The notes beneath the pieces are model-generated. The model did no database searches and was not told where the DNA came from. It saw only the letters and a program-made list of their open reading frames with translations. Both the position numbers and the translations under genes were made by a program. Shown piece by piece: positions 41,266-51,460 of a stretch of DNA of 64,000 nt. Source of the stretch: Rubrivivax sp. (GTDB taxonomy: Bacteria > Pseudomonadota > Gammaproteobacteria > Burkholderiales > Burkholderiaceae_C). The number at the start of each line of letters is the position of its first letter. Position 1 is the stretch's first letter. The DNA lies in NCBI GenBank assembly GCA_019635315.1, contig JAHBZT010000001.1:1534001-1598000 (forward strand), in the 5' to 3' direction.

Positions 41266-42228
41266 TCACAGCACCCGCCTCGGATCCAGCGCGTCGCGCA
41301 GCCCGTCGCCGATGAAGCTGATCGTCAGCACCGCGAGGAAGATCGCGAAGCCGGGGAACAGCGACCAGTGCATCGCGATGTCCAGGTAGTCCTTGCTGTC
41401 GTAGAGGATGCGGCCCCAGGTCGGGATGTCCGGTGGGAAGCCCAGGCCCAGGAAGCTCAGCGTGCTCTCGGTCAGGATGGCGGCGGCGATGTTGATGGTG
41501 CCGGCGACGATGACCGGCCCCAGCGCATTGGGCAGGATGTGGCGCACGACCTGGCGCGAGGTGGAGGCGCCCAGCGCGCGTGCGGCCTCGACGAATTCCT
41601 TCTCGCGCAGGCTGAAGAACTGCGCGCGCACCAGCCGCGCCGCCGGCATCCACGACAGGCCGCCGATGACCAGCACGATGAGCAGGAAGATGCCGACCTC
41701 GGGCCCGAAGACGGCCTTCAGCGGGTCGCGGAAGAAGAAGATCAGCAGCAGCAGCACCGGCAGCGTGGGCAGGCTCAGGAACAGGTCGGTGACCCACATC
41801 AGCGCGGCGTCGATCCAGCCGCGCGCGATGCCGGCGATGGCGCCGACGACGACGCCGATGACCAGCCCGATCAGCATCGCCGCCAGCCCCACGGCCAGCG
41901 AGACGCGGCCGCCGTAGAGCATGCGCGCCAGCAGGTCACGCCCCAGGTCGTCGGTGCCGAAGGGGTGGGCCGTCGACGGCCCGGCGAGGCGGGCGCGGAA
42001 GTCGATGTCGTTGATGCCCAGCTTCCAGACCAGCGGGCCCAGCAGCACGACCAGCACGACCAGGCCCAGCAGCCACAGGCTCCAGTAGGCCAGGCGGTGG
42101 CGGCGGAAGCGCCGCCAGGCCTCGGCCCAGGGCGAGACGCTGCGCGGCAGCGGCGCGTCGGCCTTGCCGGTCGGACCGCGCGGCGGGCCGGGCTCAGCGG
42201 TAGCTGATGCGGGGATCGAGCCAGCCAT
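41266..42228 (-). CDS. dppC: Peptide ABC transporter permease DppC-like
   Basis: This is a 320-residue inner-membrane permease of the Opp/Dpp C family: an N-terminal cytoplasmic tail, six helices, the HPFGTDDLGRDLLARMLYG motif and the EAA loop EFVEAARALGASTSRQVVRHI. It pairs with DppB. Its ATG at 42228 overlaps the dppB end by 35 bp, so a slightly later start is possible. It is followed by repeat copy B instead of the ATPase genes. Confidence 0.93.
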   Translation of the reverse strand: MAGSIPASATAEPGPPRGPTGKADAPLPRSVSPWAEAWRRFRRHRLAYWSLWLLGLVVLVVLLGPLVWKLGINDIDFRARLAGPSTAHPFGTDDLGRDLLARMLYGGRVSLAVGLAAMLIGLVIGVVVGAIAGIARGWIDAALMWVTDLFLSLPTLPVLLLLIFFFRDPLKAVFGPEVGIFLLIVLVIGGLSWMPAARLVRAQFFSLREKEFVEAARALGASTSRQVVRHILPNALGPVIVAGTINIAAAILTESTLSFLGLGFPPDIPTWGRILYDSKDYLDIAMHWSLFPGFAIFLAVLTISFIGDGLRDALDPRRVL

Positions 42229-43153
42229 ACAGCACGTCGGCGAGGAGGTTGAAGAGGATGACCAGCGCCGACAGCACGAAGGTCACCGCCATGATCACCG
42301 GCGTGTCGTTGCGCAGGATGCTGTCGATCAGCAGCGAGCCGATGCCCGGAATGCGGAAGATCTGCTCGGTCACGATGGCGCCGCCGAAGACCGCCGGCAG
42401 CTGCAGCGCGACCAGCGTGACGACCGGGATCAAGGCGTTGCGCACCACGTGCTTGACGACCACCACGCGCTCGGCCAGGCCCTTGCTGCGCGCCGTGGTC
42501 ACGTAGTCGAGCCGGATCACGTCCAGCACCGACGAGCGCACGTAGCGCATCCAGCTCGCGCCCTGGAACAGGCCCAGCACCATGATGGGCATGATGCTCT
42601 GCTTGAACTGCTCCACCCACCACTGCCAGCCGGTGGCCTGCACGTCGGAACGGAAGACGAAGGGCAGCCAGCCCAGGTGGATGGAGAACAGCAGGATGAA
42701 CAGCAGCCCGGTGAAGAAGGTCGGCAGCGAGAAGCCGATGAAGGCGAAGGTGCTGGCGATGCGGTCGAACCACGAATAGGGCTTGACGGCGGCCAGGATG
42801 CCCACCGGCAGCGCGATCAGCAGCGCGACGACCTGCGACAGGCCGATCACTGCGATCGTCACCGGCAGCCGCTGCAGGATCAGCGAGTCCACGTCCAGCC
42901 GGCTGACGAAGGAGTAGCCCCACTCGCCCTGCAGCATGCTGGTCAGCCAGTGCCAGTAGCGCTGCCAGACCGGGTCGTCCAGGCCGAGCTGCGCGCGCAG
43001 CATCTGGCGCACCTCGGGCGGCACGTTGGGGTTGGTCGCCAGCTCCTCGAAGGGGTCGCCGGGCGCCAGCGCGAGCACCGTGAACAGCACGACGCTGATG
43101 CCCAGCAGGCTGGGCACCGCGATCAGCAGGCGGCGGACGATGTAGTGGCCCAC
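42194..43153 (-). CDS. dppB: Peptide ABC transporter permease DppB-like
   Basis: This 319-residue permease shows the family opening YIVRRLLIAVPSLLGISVVL, the PGDPFEELATNP segment, and the EAA loop DYVTTARSKGLAERVVVVKH followed by VRNALIPVVTLVALQLP. It forms the membrane channel with DppC. It lies 89 bp after the binding-protein gene and overlaps dppC. The ATG at 43153 gives the usual start. Confidence 0.94.
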   Translation of the reverse strand: MGHYIVRRLLIAVPSLLGISVVLFTVLALAPGDPFEELATNPNVPPEVRQMLRAQLGLDDPVWQRYWHWLTSMLQGEWGYSFVSRLDVDSLILQRLPVTIAVIGLSQVVALLIALPVGILAAVKPYSWFDRIASTFAFIGFSLPTFFTGLLFILLFSIHLGWLPFVFRSDVQATGWQWWVEQFKQSIMPIMVLGLFQGASWMRYVRSSVLDVIRLDYVTTARSKGLAERVVVVKHVVRNALIPVVTLVALQLPAVFGGAIVTEQIFRIPGIGSLLIDSILRNDTPVIMAVTFVLSALVILFNLLADVLYGWLDPRISYR

Positions 43154-43242
43154 GAGGCGCTCGGGCTCGTTCGTTGGGGTGGGTGCACGCGGGCCGGGCC
43201 CTGGCGCGACGGCTCAGGGCCCGGCGGCATCGGCCTGGGGGT

Positions 43243-45033
43243 TCAGGCCTCGCGGTACCAGCTGGCCAGCGCCCAGAGGTCGTTGTCCCAGCCCGAGAGG
43301 TGGGCCACCAGCTTGGTGTTCTGGCCGCTGACGCGCGGGCGGTAGACGACCGGGATGATGTAGCCGTCGCCGCACACCAGGTCGTTCATGCGGATGAACA
43401 TCGCGGCGCGCTTGACCGGGTCCAGCTCGCCCTGGGCGGCCTTGTGCAGGTTGTCGTACTCGTCGTTGCGCCAGCGCACGATGTTGCGGCCGGCCCACTT
43501 GTTGTCCTTGGTCGCGAATTCCCAGCTCGTGTACTGCAGCATGAAGACCTGCGGGTCGGGCTGCGTCATCGTCGTCGTGTACATCTGCACGTCGCACCAG
43601 AACTTGGTGTACGTGTCGGGGTTCGCGACGTCGCCGCCGAAGAAGACCGACGCGGTGACCGACTTCAGCTCCAGGTCGATGCCGGCCTTGGAGCAGGCGT
43701 CCTTGACGATGGCCTGCGTCTTCTGGCGCGGCGCGTTGACGCTGGTCTGGTAGACGAACTTCAGCTTGACGTTGCCCTTGGCGCGGATGCCGTCGCTGCC
43801 GCGCCGCCAGCCGGCGGCGTCCAGGATCTGGTTCGCCTTGTCGACGTTGAACTCGAACTTCATGTTCGGGCTGCGGTAGCGCGGCGGGTTGTTCAGGAAG
43901 TTCGCCGTCGCCACGCCGGTGCGGCCGTAGATGAAGTCCTGCACGCTCTGGCGGTCGACCAGCAGTGCCATCGCGTCGCGCACCGCCTTGTCCTGGAAGG
44001 CCGGGTGGCGCGTGCTGTGGTGCGCGCGCTCGCCGTTGACCTCGTTCCAGGGGTCGGTGTAGTTGAGCTGCATGAACTCGATGTTGCCGCCGGCCACCAC
44101 GTTGACCTTGCCGCGGCCGCCGGTCTCCAGGCGCTTGAGGATCTCGTCCTCGACCTGCAGGTTCCAGGCGTAGTCGTATTCGCCGGTCTGCAGCACCGCG
44201 CGCGCAGCCGAGACCGCGTCGCCGCCGCCCTTCATCTCGAAGCGGTCGAAGTGCGGCTTGTTGGCGACGTGGTAGTCGTTGTTGATCTCCGCGACGACGA
44301 TGTCGCCCGGCTTGAAGTCGACGATCTTGTACGCACCCGTGCCCACCGGCTTGATGTTGGCCGGCGCCTCGCGCGACTTCGCGCCGATGTAGTTGGCAAA
44401 GTGGTGCTTGGGGATGATCATGCCGATCGTGCCGACGAAGGGCTCGGCCCAGAACGGGGTCGGCTTCGTGAAGGTCACGCGCACCGTGTGGCTGTCGACC
44501 TTCGCGACCTGCAGGTCGCGGTAGGTGGCGTGGTTGACGGTGCCGGTGGTCGGGTCCTTGCAGAACTCCCAGTTGAAGATCACGTCGTCGGCGGTGAAGG
44601 GCTGGCCGTCGTGCCACTTGACGCCGCGCTTGAGCTTCCAGGTCACACTGCGGCCGTCGGCCGACAGGCCGCCGTTCTCGCGGCTCGGGATCTCGGCGGC
44701 CAGCATCGGGATCAGGTTGCCGTCGGCGTCCCAGGCGGCCAGCGGTTCGTAGAAGATGCGCGAGCCTTCCTGCTCCTTCGTGCCGCTGGCGAAGTGCGGG
44801 TTCAGCAGCACCGGGCCCTGCCACCACAGCACCTTGAGCGTGCCACCGCCGCCGCGGCGCGTCGGCTTGTAGGCCGGGCCGGACTGCGCGTTGGCGATGC
44901 CGGCGTGCATCAGCAGCATGGACGCCATCGGCGCCGTCAGCCCGAGGCCGACCATGCGCTGGATGAAGCCGCGGCGCGGCAGCTTGCCTTCGCGGACCTC
45001 TTCGATCAGGTCGCGGATGTCACGTTCTTGCAT
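43243..45033 (-). CDS. Peptide ABC transporter substrate-binding protein, Tat-exported
   Basis: This 596-residue class II periplasmic binding protein has an N-terminal leader with a twin-arginine motif (KLPRRGFIQRMVGLGLTAP) and then an SBP_bac_5 domain, seen as GGTLKVLWWQGPVLLNPHF, WKLKRGVKWHDGQPFTADDV and the GWDNDLWALASWYREA end. It delivers peptides or similar solutes to DppBCDF. GGAG lies 7 bases upstream of the ATG at 45033. It heads the operon and is divergent from the amidohydrolase gene. The likely ligand might be an N-acyl amino acid or peptide, judged from that neighbour. Confidence 0.9.
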   Translation of the reverse strand: MQERDIRDLIEEVREGKLPRRGFIQRMVGLGLTAPMASMLLMHAGIANAQSGPAYKPTRRGGGGTLKVLWWQGPVLLNPHFASGTKEQEGSRIFYEPLAAWDADGNLIPMLAAEIPSRENGGLSADGRSVTWKLKRGVKWHDGQPFTADDVIFNWEFCKDPTTGTVNHATYRDLQVAKVDSHTVRVTFTKPTPFWAEPFVGTIGMIIPKHHFANYIGAKSREAPANIKPVGTGAYKIVDFKPGDIVVAEINNDYHVANKPHFDRFEMKGGGDAVSAARAVLQTGEYDYAWNLQVEDEILKRLETGGRGKVNVVAGGNIEFMQLNYTDPWNEVNGERAHHSTRHPAFQDKAVRDAMALLVDRQSVQDFIYGRTGVATANFLNNPPRYRSPNMKFEFNVDKANQILDAAGWRRGSDGIRAKGNVKLKFVYQTSVNAPRQKTQAIVKDACSKAGIDLELKSVTASVFFGGDVANPDTYTKFWCDVQMYTTTMTQPDPQVFMLQYTSWEFATKDNKWAGRNIVRWRNDEYDNLHKAAQGELDPVKRAAMFIRMNDLVCGDGYIIPVVYRPRVSGQNTKLVAHLSGWDNDLWALASWYREA

Positions 45034-45227
45034 GGTGGATCTCCTGGCGGCGGCCGCTCGCGGCCGCAAAAACCCCGCGGTGGGGAGCGTAGGGGCCGGC
45101 GCAGCAAGGCCGCGGCCCTGCCGCCCCAACTTGGCGCGATGCTATCGACTCGGCAGGGGCCGGCCATCCGGGTCCGCCCGTACGGCGGCGCCCGGCAGCC
45201 CGGCCGCGGCAGGCCATACTCGGGGCG

Positions 45228-46094
45228 ATGGACGACCCCGTTCTCTCCCTGCACGGCCCGGCCGTGCCGCAGCGCCCGCTGGTGCTGGACAGCCCGCATT
45301 CGGGCTTCGAGATGCCGCCGGACTTCGGCAGCATCCGCAGCGCGGCGGAATTGCGGGACGGCGAGGACTGCTTCATCGACGAGCTCTGGCGGCCAGCGTC
45401 AGCAAGCGGCGTGCCGCTGCTCGCGGCGCGCTTCCCGCGCACCTACATCGACGCCAACCGCCACCCGGCCGACGTCGACCTGGAGCTGCTCGCCGAGCCC
45501 TGGCCGCACGAGCATGTGCCCAGCGGCAAGGCGCGCATCGGCAAGGCGCTGGTCTGGCGCACGCTGGACGACGGCCGCCCGATCTACGACCGCCGGCTCG
45601 CCGTGGCCGAGGTGCAGCGGCGCATAGCCCGCTACCACCGCCCGTACCACGCCGCGCTGAAGTCGCTGCTGGACGCGGCGCATGCGCGCTTCGGCGTCGT
45701 GCTGCACATCAACTGCCATTCGATGAACCCGGTCAGCGGCGCGATGGGCGAGGGCGGGGCCGGCGTCCCGCGCGCCGACATCGTGCTCGGCGACCGCGAC
45801 GGCACCAGTTGCGACCCCGCATTCACCGACTTCGTGCGCCAGGTGCTGGCCGGCTTCGGCTACGAGGTGAAGGTCAACGACCCGTTCAAGGGGGTGGAGC
45901 TGGTGCGCGCCTACGCCGACCCGGCCACCGGCCGCCACAGCCTGCAGCTGGAGGTCAACAAGCGGCTGTACATGGACAGCGCGACGCTCGAGCGCCACGC
46001 CGGCTTCGCCACGCTGCAGCAGCACCTGATGGCGCTGCTGGAGGCCCTGGACCGCGACTTCGTGCCGGCGCTGCGCGCCGGCCGCCCGACATGA
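45228..46094 (+). CDS. N-formylglutamate amidohydrolase-like protein
   Basis: This 288-residue protein of the FGase family hydrolyses N-formyl or related N-acyl amino acids. The motifs LVLDSPHSGFEMPPDF, TYIDANRHPADVD and VLHINCHSMNPVSG contain the predicted zinc ligands and active-site residues. It overlaps the next gene (ATGA) and is divergent from the peptide ABC operon, 194 bp apart. In histidine catabolism FGase (HutG) acts last, but no hut genes are here; a role in N-acyl amino acid or peptide breakdown is more likely. Confidence 0.87.
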   Translation: MDDPVLSLHGPAVPQRPLVLDSPHSGFEMPPDFGSIRSAAELRDGEDCFIDELWRPASASGVPLLAARFPRTYIDANRHPADVDLELLAEPWPHEHVPSGKARIGKALVWRTLDDGRPIYDRRLAVAEVQRRIARYHRPYHAALKSLLDAAHARFGVVLHINCHSMNPVSGAMGEGGAGVPRADIVLGDRDGTSCDPAFTDFVRQVLAGFGYEVKVNDPFKGVELVRAYADPATGRHSLQLEVNKRLYMDSATLERHAGFATLQQHLMALLEALDRDFVPALRAGRPT

Positions 46095-47038
46095 ACCCAC
46101 CCGTCGAACTGAGCGCCCCCGACATCACGCGCTGGCGCGCCGGCAATGCCGGTGTCGACTACGTGCACCGCTTCGAGTCCGGTCAGCCGGGCCCGGTCGT
46201 CATGGTGCAGGCGCTGACCCACGGCAACGAGATCTGCGGCGCGATCGCGCTGGACTGGCTGCTCGCCCAGGGCTTCCGGCCGCGCCGCGGCACGCTGGTC
46301 TGCGCCTTCGCCAACGTCGAGGCCTATGCACGCTTCGACCCGGCCAACCCGTTTCCGTCGCGCTGCGTCGACGAGGACCTCAACCGGGTGTGGGCCGACG
46401 AGACGCTGGACAGCGAGCGCGACAGCGTCGAGCTGCGGCGCGCGCGCGAGCTGGTGCCCTTCGTCGACGAGGCCGAGCTGCTGCTGGACATCCACTCGAT
46501 GAGCGAGCCCTGCGCGCCGCTGATGGTCTGCGGCACGCAGGACAAGCATGCCAGCTATGCGCGCGCGCTGGGCATGCCGGCGGTGCTGCTGATCGACACC
46601 GGCCACCCGGCCGGGCTGCGTATGGTCGAGCGCGGCGGCTTCGGCGACCCGGTGAGCCCCCGGCGTGCGCTGCTGATCGAATGCGGCCAGCACTGGGAAC
46701 GCGCCGCCGCCGACGTCGCCGTCGACGCGCTGGTGCGATTCCTCGGCCTCACCGGCCTGGCCGAGGACGCCTGGGTGCAGGCCAACACGCGGCTGCCGCT
46801 GCCCGAACGCCAGCGCCTGGTGCGCGTCACCGAGCCGGTCGTCGCGCGCTCGGCCGACTTCCGTTTCCTGGTGCCGACCGAAGGCCTGTCGGTGATCCCG
46901 AAGGCCGGCACGCCGATCGCGCAGGACGGCGAGCTGGTCTTCACGACGCCCTACGACGACACCGTGCTGGTGATGCCCGGCACGCGCAACCTCAAGCCCG
47001 GCGGCACGGCGGTGCGGCTGGGGCGCTACGTCGACTGA
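46091..47038 (+). CDS. Succinylglutamate desuccinylase/aspartoacylase family protein
   Basis: This 315-residue zinc carboxypeptidase-like protein of the AstE/AspA family shows VQALTHGNEICGAIALDWLL (zinc His and Glu), the DEDLNRVW region, LLLDIHSMSEPCAPLMVCG (third zinc ligand) and LLIECGQHWE (catalytic Glu). It should remove an acyl group from an amino acid. It overlaps the FGase stop by 4 bases, so the two amide hydrolases are coproduced. Its 3' end overlaps the convergent hydrolase by 13 bp. Confidence 0.86.
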   Translation: MNPPVELSAPDITRWRAGNAGVDYVHRFESGQPGPVVMVQALTHGNEICGAIALDWLLAQGFRPRRGTLVCAFANVEAYARFDPANPFPSRCVDEDLNRVWADETLDSERDSVELRRARELVPFVDEAELLLDIHSMSEPCAPLMVCGTQDKHASYARALGMPAVLLIDTGHPAGLRMVERGGFGDPVSPRRALLIECGQHWERAAADVAVDALVRFLGLTGLAEDAWVQANTRLPLPERQRLVRVTEPVVARSADFRFLVPTEGLSVIPKAGTPIAQDGELVFTTPYDDTVLVMPGTRNLKPGGTAVRLGRYVD

Positions 47039-47985
47039 CGGGCCGGCGCCGGCCGCGCCGCGGCCTGCACCTCGTCCAGCCAGCGCAGCACCGCCGCGGC
47101 GGTCTCGTCGGGGCGTTCCATCGGGTAGAGGTGGCTGCCCTCGATCCACTCGATACGCCCGCGCGTCAGCGCGCGCGTGGCGGCCAGGCCGACCTGGCGC
47201 ACCTCGGTGGACTGGGTGCCGCCGACGAAGCCCACCGGCCCGGCTGGCGGGTGGCGGTGGATCAGCGTGCACAGGCGGTGCGGCAGCGTGTCGTAGATGC
47301 GCGTCTCGATCTCGCGCCGGAAGGCCAGCCGCACCGCGCCCGGCGTGCCCGCCTGCGCGTCGGGGTCGGGCTCGGTGCCGGCGGCGATGTAGTCGGCCAG
47401 CACGCGCGGGTCCCAGCGCGCGAAGGCATGCTTGGCCGCGAAATGCGTGTGCGCGGCCGCCGCGCTGGGCCACTGCCAGCGCCGCGTGCGCGACACGCGG
47501 CCGGGCGACACCCGGGGCATCAGCCGGGTCAGCTTCATGACCTGCACGCTGTGCGCACGCCAGCCGGCGAGCACCGGCGAGTCCAGCAGCAGCAGGCTGG
47601 CCACGCGCGCCGGCCGCCGGCAAGCGGCCAGCAGCCCCAGGTAGCCGCCGAGCGAGTGGCCGACGAGGTGCACCGGTGCCTGCGGCGAGACGGCGTCGAT
47701 GAAGTCCAGCAGCTGCTCGCGCAGCCGCGGCCAGTTGCCGCTGACCGGGTAGCGCGGGTCGTGGCCGAATTTCTCCACCGCCTCGACGCGCCAGCCGGCG
47801 GCGCGCCAGGCCTCGAACAGCACGCGGTAGGTGCCGGCCGGGAAGCCGTTGGCGTGGCCGAAGACGATGGTGCCGCGAGGCTGCGACGACGGGGCCACGA
47901 CGCTCTCGAGAAAATGTGGCTCTGCCACTTTGCTCGATCCCCACGGGGGGCGGGCTGGGCGCAGCCCAGCCCTGGGGGCGCTCAT
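47026..47985 (-). CDS. Alpha/beta hydrolase
   Basis: This 319-residue hydrolase shows the oxyanion segment TIVFGHANGFPAGTYR, the nucleophile elbow VHLVGHSLGGYLG, LLLLDSPVLAGWR and a late His in EGSHLYPMERP. The substrate is unknown. The ATG at 47985 overlaps the Anbu stop (ATGA), which supports translational coupling. However, the first 25 or so residues are encoded by a GC palindrome (47938-47978), so a GTG near residue 30 is an alternative. It is the third gene of the mutS operon. Confidence 0.82.
   Translation of the reverse strand: MSAPRAGLRPARPPWGSSKVAEPHFLESVVAPSSQPRGTIVFGHANGFPAGTYRVLFEAWRAAGWRVEAVEKFGHDPRYPVSGNWPRLREQLLDFIDAVSPQAPVHLVGHSLGGYLGLLAACRRPARVASLLLLDSPVLAGWRAHSVQVMKLTRLMPRVSPGRVSRTRRWQWPSAAAAHTHFAAKHAFARWDPRVLADYIAAGTEPDPDAQAGTPGAVRLAFRREIETRIYDTLPHRLCTLIHRHPPAGPVGFVGGTQSTEVRQVGLAATRALTRGRIEWIEGSHLYPMERPDETAAAVLRWLDEVQAAARPAPARQST
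47938..47978. repeat. GC-rich palindrome at the 5' end of the hydrolase gene
   Basis: A perfect 9-bp stem (47952-47960 with 47964-47972, loop GCA) is flanked by C-rich and G-rich runs that extend the pairing. It falls within the first codons of the hydrolase frame. Similar C-run/G-run hairpins mark spacers in this genome (compare 28195-28247). Confidence 0.55.
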
Positions 47986-48818
47986 ACGATGCGTTCCGAC
48001 GGGTTCGTGATCTTGCGCATCGGCTCGTAGCGCGCGGCGGCCGTCATCAGCGGATGGGTGGCGTCGCCGCCGTCCCAGCGCGGATCGTCGATGCCGTCGA
48101 AGACCTCGCGCAGGCGCTGGCCCCAGGTGCTGCGGATCATGCGGAAGTAGGGGTTGTGCTCGTCGATGCAGACATGCTCGTCGCTCTTCAGCGCGCCCTC
48201 GCGGTAGACCAGCAGGTCCAGCGGCAGGCCGACCGTGAGGTTGGACTTCAGCGTGCTGTCCATCGACACCAGCGCGCACTTGGCCGCGGTGTCCAGCGGC
48301 GTGGCGGGCGTCAGCACGCGGTCCAGGATGGGCTTGCCGTACTTGCTCTCGCCGATCTGGAAGAAGCAGGTCTCGCGCGTGGCCTCGATGAAGTTGCCGG
48401 CCGAATAGACGAGGAACAGGCGCATCGCCTCGCCGCGGATCTGGCCGCCGAAGATCATGCTGGCATTGAAGTCCACGCCGCTGGCCTTCAGCGAGGGGCC
48501 GTCCTGGTCCCAGACCCGGCGCACCGCGCTGCCCAGCACGCGCGCGGCGTCGAACATGCTGGTCGCGTTCCAGATCGTCGTCGGCTCGCGGCCGAGGGCG
48601 TCGGACCCGGTGTCGATCTTCTCGACCTGCAGGATCTCGCGCACGCTCTGGCTGATCGACAGGTTGCCGGCCGACAGCAGCACCATGAAGCGGTCGCCCG
48701 GCCGCTCGTAGATCATCATCTTGCGGTAGGTGCTGATCTGGTCCAGGCCGGCATTGGTGCGGCTGTCGGACAGGAAGACGAGGCCGGCGTTGAGGCGGAT
48801 GCCGACGCAGTAGGTCAT
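47982..48818 (-). CDS. anbu: Anbu peptidase (proteasome/HslV-like)
   Basis: This 278-residue Ntn-hydrolase of the Anbu family forms self-compartmentalised rings related to the proteasome and HslV. It starts [20 protein letters not shown]; the threonine at position 2 would become the N-terminal nucleophile once Met is removed. Further motifs are [27 protein letters not shown] and [13 protein letters not shown]. Substrates are unknown. It overlaps both neighbours by 4 bp (mutS upstream, a hydrolase downstream). Confidence 0.92.
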   Translation of the reverse strand: MTYCVGIRLNAGLVFLSDSRTNAGLDQISTYRKMMIYERPGDRFMVLLSAGNLSISQSVREILQVEKIDTGSDALGREPTTIWNATSMFDAARVLGSAVRRVWDQDGPSLKASGVDFNASMIFGGQIRGEAMRLFLVYSAGNFIEATRETCFFQIGESKYGKPILDRVLTPATPLDTAAKCALVSMDSTLKSNLTVGLPLDLLVYREGALKSDEHVCIDEHNPYFRMIRSTWGQRLREVFDGIDDPRWDGGDATHPLMTAAARYEPMRKITNPSERIV

Positions 48819-51460
48819 GGGATGGCTTTCGGAAGCAGGGCGCGCAGGCGGTACAAGGCGTCCAGCGCCTCGCGGGGCGACAGGGTATCAGGCTCCAGCG
48901 ACGCCAGTGCGTCGAGCAGCGGCTGCACCGCGGGCGGCGCGGCCGCCTCCGGCGCCGGCGGCGCCGCGAACAGGTCCACCTGCGCCTGCCCCTGCTGCGC
49001 CTTGGCCTCCAGCGCCTGCAGCGTGGCCTGCGCCTGGCGGATGAGCGCATTCGGCATGCCGGCCAGCCGCGCCACCTGCACGCCGTAGCTGCGGCTGGCC
49101 GGGCCGGGCTCGATCTGGTGCAGGAAGACGATGTCGTGCCCGCTCTCCACCGCACCGACATGCAGGTTGATCGCACGCTCGTGCTTCGCGGGAAACTCGG
49201 TCAGCTCGAAATAGTGCGTCGCGAACAGCGTGAAGCTGCGGTTGCGGTCGTGCAGCTGCGTGGCGATGGCCCCGGCCAGCGCCAGGCCGTCGAAGGTGCT
49301 GGTCCCCCGCCCGATCTCGTCCATCAGCACCAGGCTCAGCTCGGTGGCGCCGTGCACGATGGCGGCCGCCTCGGTCATCTCGAGCATGAAGGTGCTCTGC
49401 GCATTGGCCAGGTCGTCGGCGGCGCCGATGCGGGTGTGGATCGCGTCCACCGGCCCCAGCCGGCAGGCGCTGGCCGGCACGAAGGAGCCCATGGCCGCCA
49501 GCAGCACGATGAGCGCGACCTGGCGCATGAAGGTGCTCTTGCCGCCCATGTTCGGGCCGGTGATGACCAGCATCTTCGTCTTGGCGTCCAGCCGGCAGTG
49601 GTTGGCGATGAAGGGCCCGCCGCCGGTGGCGGCCAGGCGCGCCTCCACCACCGGGTGGCGGCCGGATTCGATCTCTATGCAGGGGTAGGGCACGAATTCC
49701 GGCGGGCACCAGGAGAGCGTGGCCGCGCGTTCGGCCAGCGCGGCCAGGGCGTCCAGCGCGGCCAGCGCGCGTGCCAGCGCCGAAAGCGGACCCAGGTGCT
49801 GCTGCAGGTGGTCCAGCAGCTGCTCGTAGAGCCACTTCTCGCGCGCCAGCGCACGTTCCTGCGCCGACAGCGCCTTGTCCTCGAAGGCCTTGAGCTCGGG
49901 CGTGATGAAGCGTTCGGCATTCTTCAGCGTCTGCCGGCGCTGGTAGTCGGCAGGCACCTTCTCCAGGTGCGAGCCGGTGACCTCGATGTGGAAGCCGTGC
50001 ACCTTGTTGAACTGCACGCGCAGGTTGGGGATGCCGGTGCGCGTGCGCTCGCGCTGCTCCAGGTCCAGCAGGTAGGCGTCGCAGTTCTGGTTGATGCCGC
50101 GCAGTTCGTCGAGCTCGGCGTCGACGCCGGGCGCGATGACGCCGCCGTCGCGCAGCAGCGCCGCGGGTTCGTCGGCGATGGCGCGTAGCGCGTCGGCCAG
50201 GGCGTCGTCGGGCTGCAGTGCCGCGTGCAGGGCCTCCAGCAGCGGCGTGCCGCGCGGCGCGGCCGCGGCCAGTGCCGGCAGCAGCGCCAGCGTCTCGCGC
50301 AGGCCGGCCAGTTCGCGCGGGCGGACCTGGCGCAAGGCCGTGCGCGCGGTGATGCGCTCGACGTCGCTGACGCCGCGCAGCGCGTCGCGCAGCGGCTCGA
50401 AGCCGGCGGCGACCAGTGCGGCGATCGCGTCGTGGCGCGCGGCGGCCTCGCTGCGGTCGCGCTTCGGCTGTGTCAGCCAGGTGCGCAGCAGCCGGCTGCC
50501 CATGCCGGTGCGGCAGCTGTCCAGCAGCGCCAGCAGCGTATGCGCGCCGGGGCCCGACTCGCCGCGCAGCGTCTGCACCAGCTCCAGGTTGCGGTGCGTG
50601 GTGGGCGGCAGCTCCAGCAGCTCGCTCTCGCGCGGCGCCAGCAGCGTGCGCACATGGGCCAGCGCGCGGCCCTGCGTGTGCTCGGCATAGCTCAGCAGCG
50701 CCGCCGCCGCGCCATGCGCCAGCGCCAGGTCCTGCGCACCGAAGCCGGCCAGCGTGGCCACCTCCAGCTGCGTGCGCAGCTTGCGTTCGCCCAGCGCGCC
50801 GTCGAACTGCCAGGGCGGCCGCGCGGTGCGCGCCGCGCGGTGCTGCAGCAGCGCGGCCGGCAGCTCGCTGCCGTCGTGCAGCACCTCCGCGGGGTCGAGC
50901 CGCGCCAGCCAGCCGGGCAGGCCGGCCTCGTCGCACTCGGTCACGCCGAGTTCGCCGCTGGCCAGGCCCAGCCAGGCCAGGCCGCAGCGCAGCGTGCCGC
51001 GCTGGCGCTGGCACTTGGCGGCGAGCAGCCGGGTGTCGGCGCGCTCGGCCATCAGCTCGCCGTCGGTCACCGTGCCCGGCGTGACCACGCGCACCACCTT
51101 GCGCTCCACCGGGCCCTTGGCGGTGGCAACGTCGCCCACCTGCTCGGCCACCGCGACCGCCTCGCCCAGCCTGATCAGGCGCGCGAGGTAGCTCTCGACC
51201 GAATGCACCGGCACGCCGGCCATCACCACCGGCTCGCCGGCGCTCTGGCCGCGCGTGGTCAGCGTGATGTCGAGCAAGCGGTGGGCCTTGCGCGCGTCGT
51301 CGTAGAACAGCTCGTAGAAGTCGCCCATCCGGTAGAAGACGAGGACGTCCGGATGCTCGGCCTTGATGCGCAGGTACTGCGCCATCATGGGCGTGTGGGC
51401 GGAGAGGTCGCCGGTGAGCAGTTCGGCGGTCGTGATGGCAGCGGTCATGTCGGCTGACAT
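48815..51460 (-). CDS. mutS: DNA mismatch repair protein MutS
   Basis: MutS recognises base mismatches and starts repair. The 881-residue protein has the mismatch-binding domain with the Phe-x-Glu-type [16 protein letters not shown], the clamp/lever core and a C-terminal ABC ATPase with Walker [30 protein letters not shown] and [11 protein letters not shown]. It is full length. The ATG at 51460 or 51448 is the start. Its TGA is overlapped by the Anbu ATG. Confidence 0.97.
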   Translation of the reverse strand: MSADMTAAITTAELLTGDLSAHTPMMAQYLRIKAEHPDVLVFYRMGDFYELFYDDARKAHRLLDITLTTRGQSAGEPVVMAGVPVHSVESYLARLIRLGEAVAVAEQVGDVATAKGPVERKVVRVVTPGTVTDGELMAERADTRLLAAKCQRQRGTLRCGLAWLGLASGELGVTECDEAGLPGWLARLDPAEVLHDGSELPAALLQHRAARTARPPWQFDGALGERKLRTQLEVATLAGFGAQDLALAHGAAAALLSYAEHTQGRALAHVRTLLAPRESELLELPPTTHRNLELVQTLRGESGPGAHTLLALLDSCRTGMGSRLLRTWLTQPKRDRSEAAARHDAIAALVAAGFEPLRDALRGVSDVERITARTALRQVRPRELAGLRETLALLPALAAAAPRGTPLLEALHAALQPDDALADALRAIADEPAALLRDGGVIAPGVDAELDELRGINQNCDAYLLDLEQRERTRTGIPNLRVQFNKVHGFHIEVTGSHLEKVPADYQRRQTLKNAERFITPELKAFEDKALSAQERALAREKWLYEQLLDHLQQHLGPLSALARALAALDALAALAERAATLSWCPPEFVPYPCIEIESGRHPVVEARLAATGGGPFIANHCRLDAKTKMLVITGPNMGGKSTFMRQVALIVLLAAMGSFVPASACRLGPVDAIHTRIGAADDLANAQSTFMLEMTEAAAIVHGATELSLVLMDEIGRGTSTFDGLALAGAIATQLHDRNRSFTLFATHYFELTEFPAKHERAINLHVGAVESGHDIVFLHQIEPGPASRSYGVQVARLAGMPNALIRQAQATLQALEAKAQQGQAQVDLFAAPPAPEAAAPPAVQPLLDALASLEPDTLSPREALDALYRLRALLPKAIP

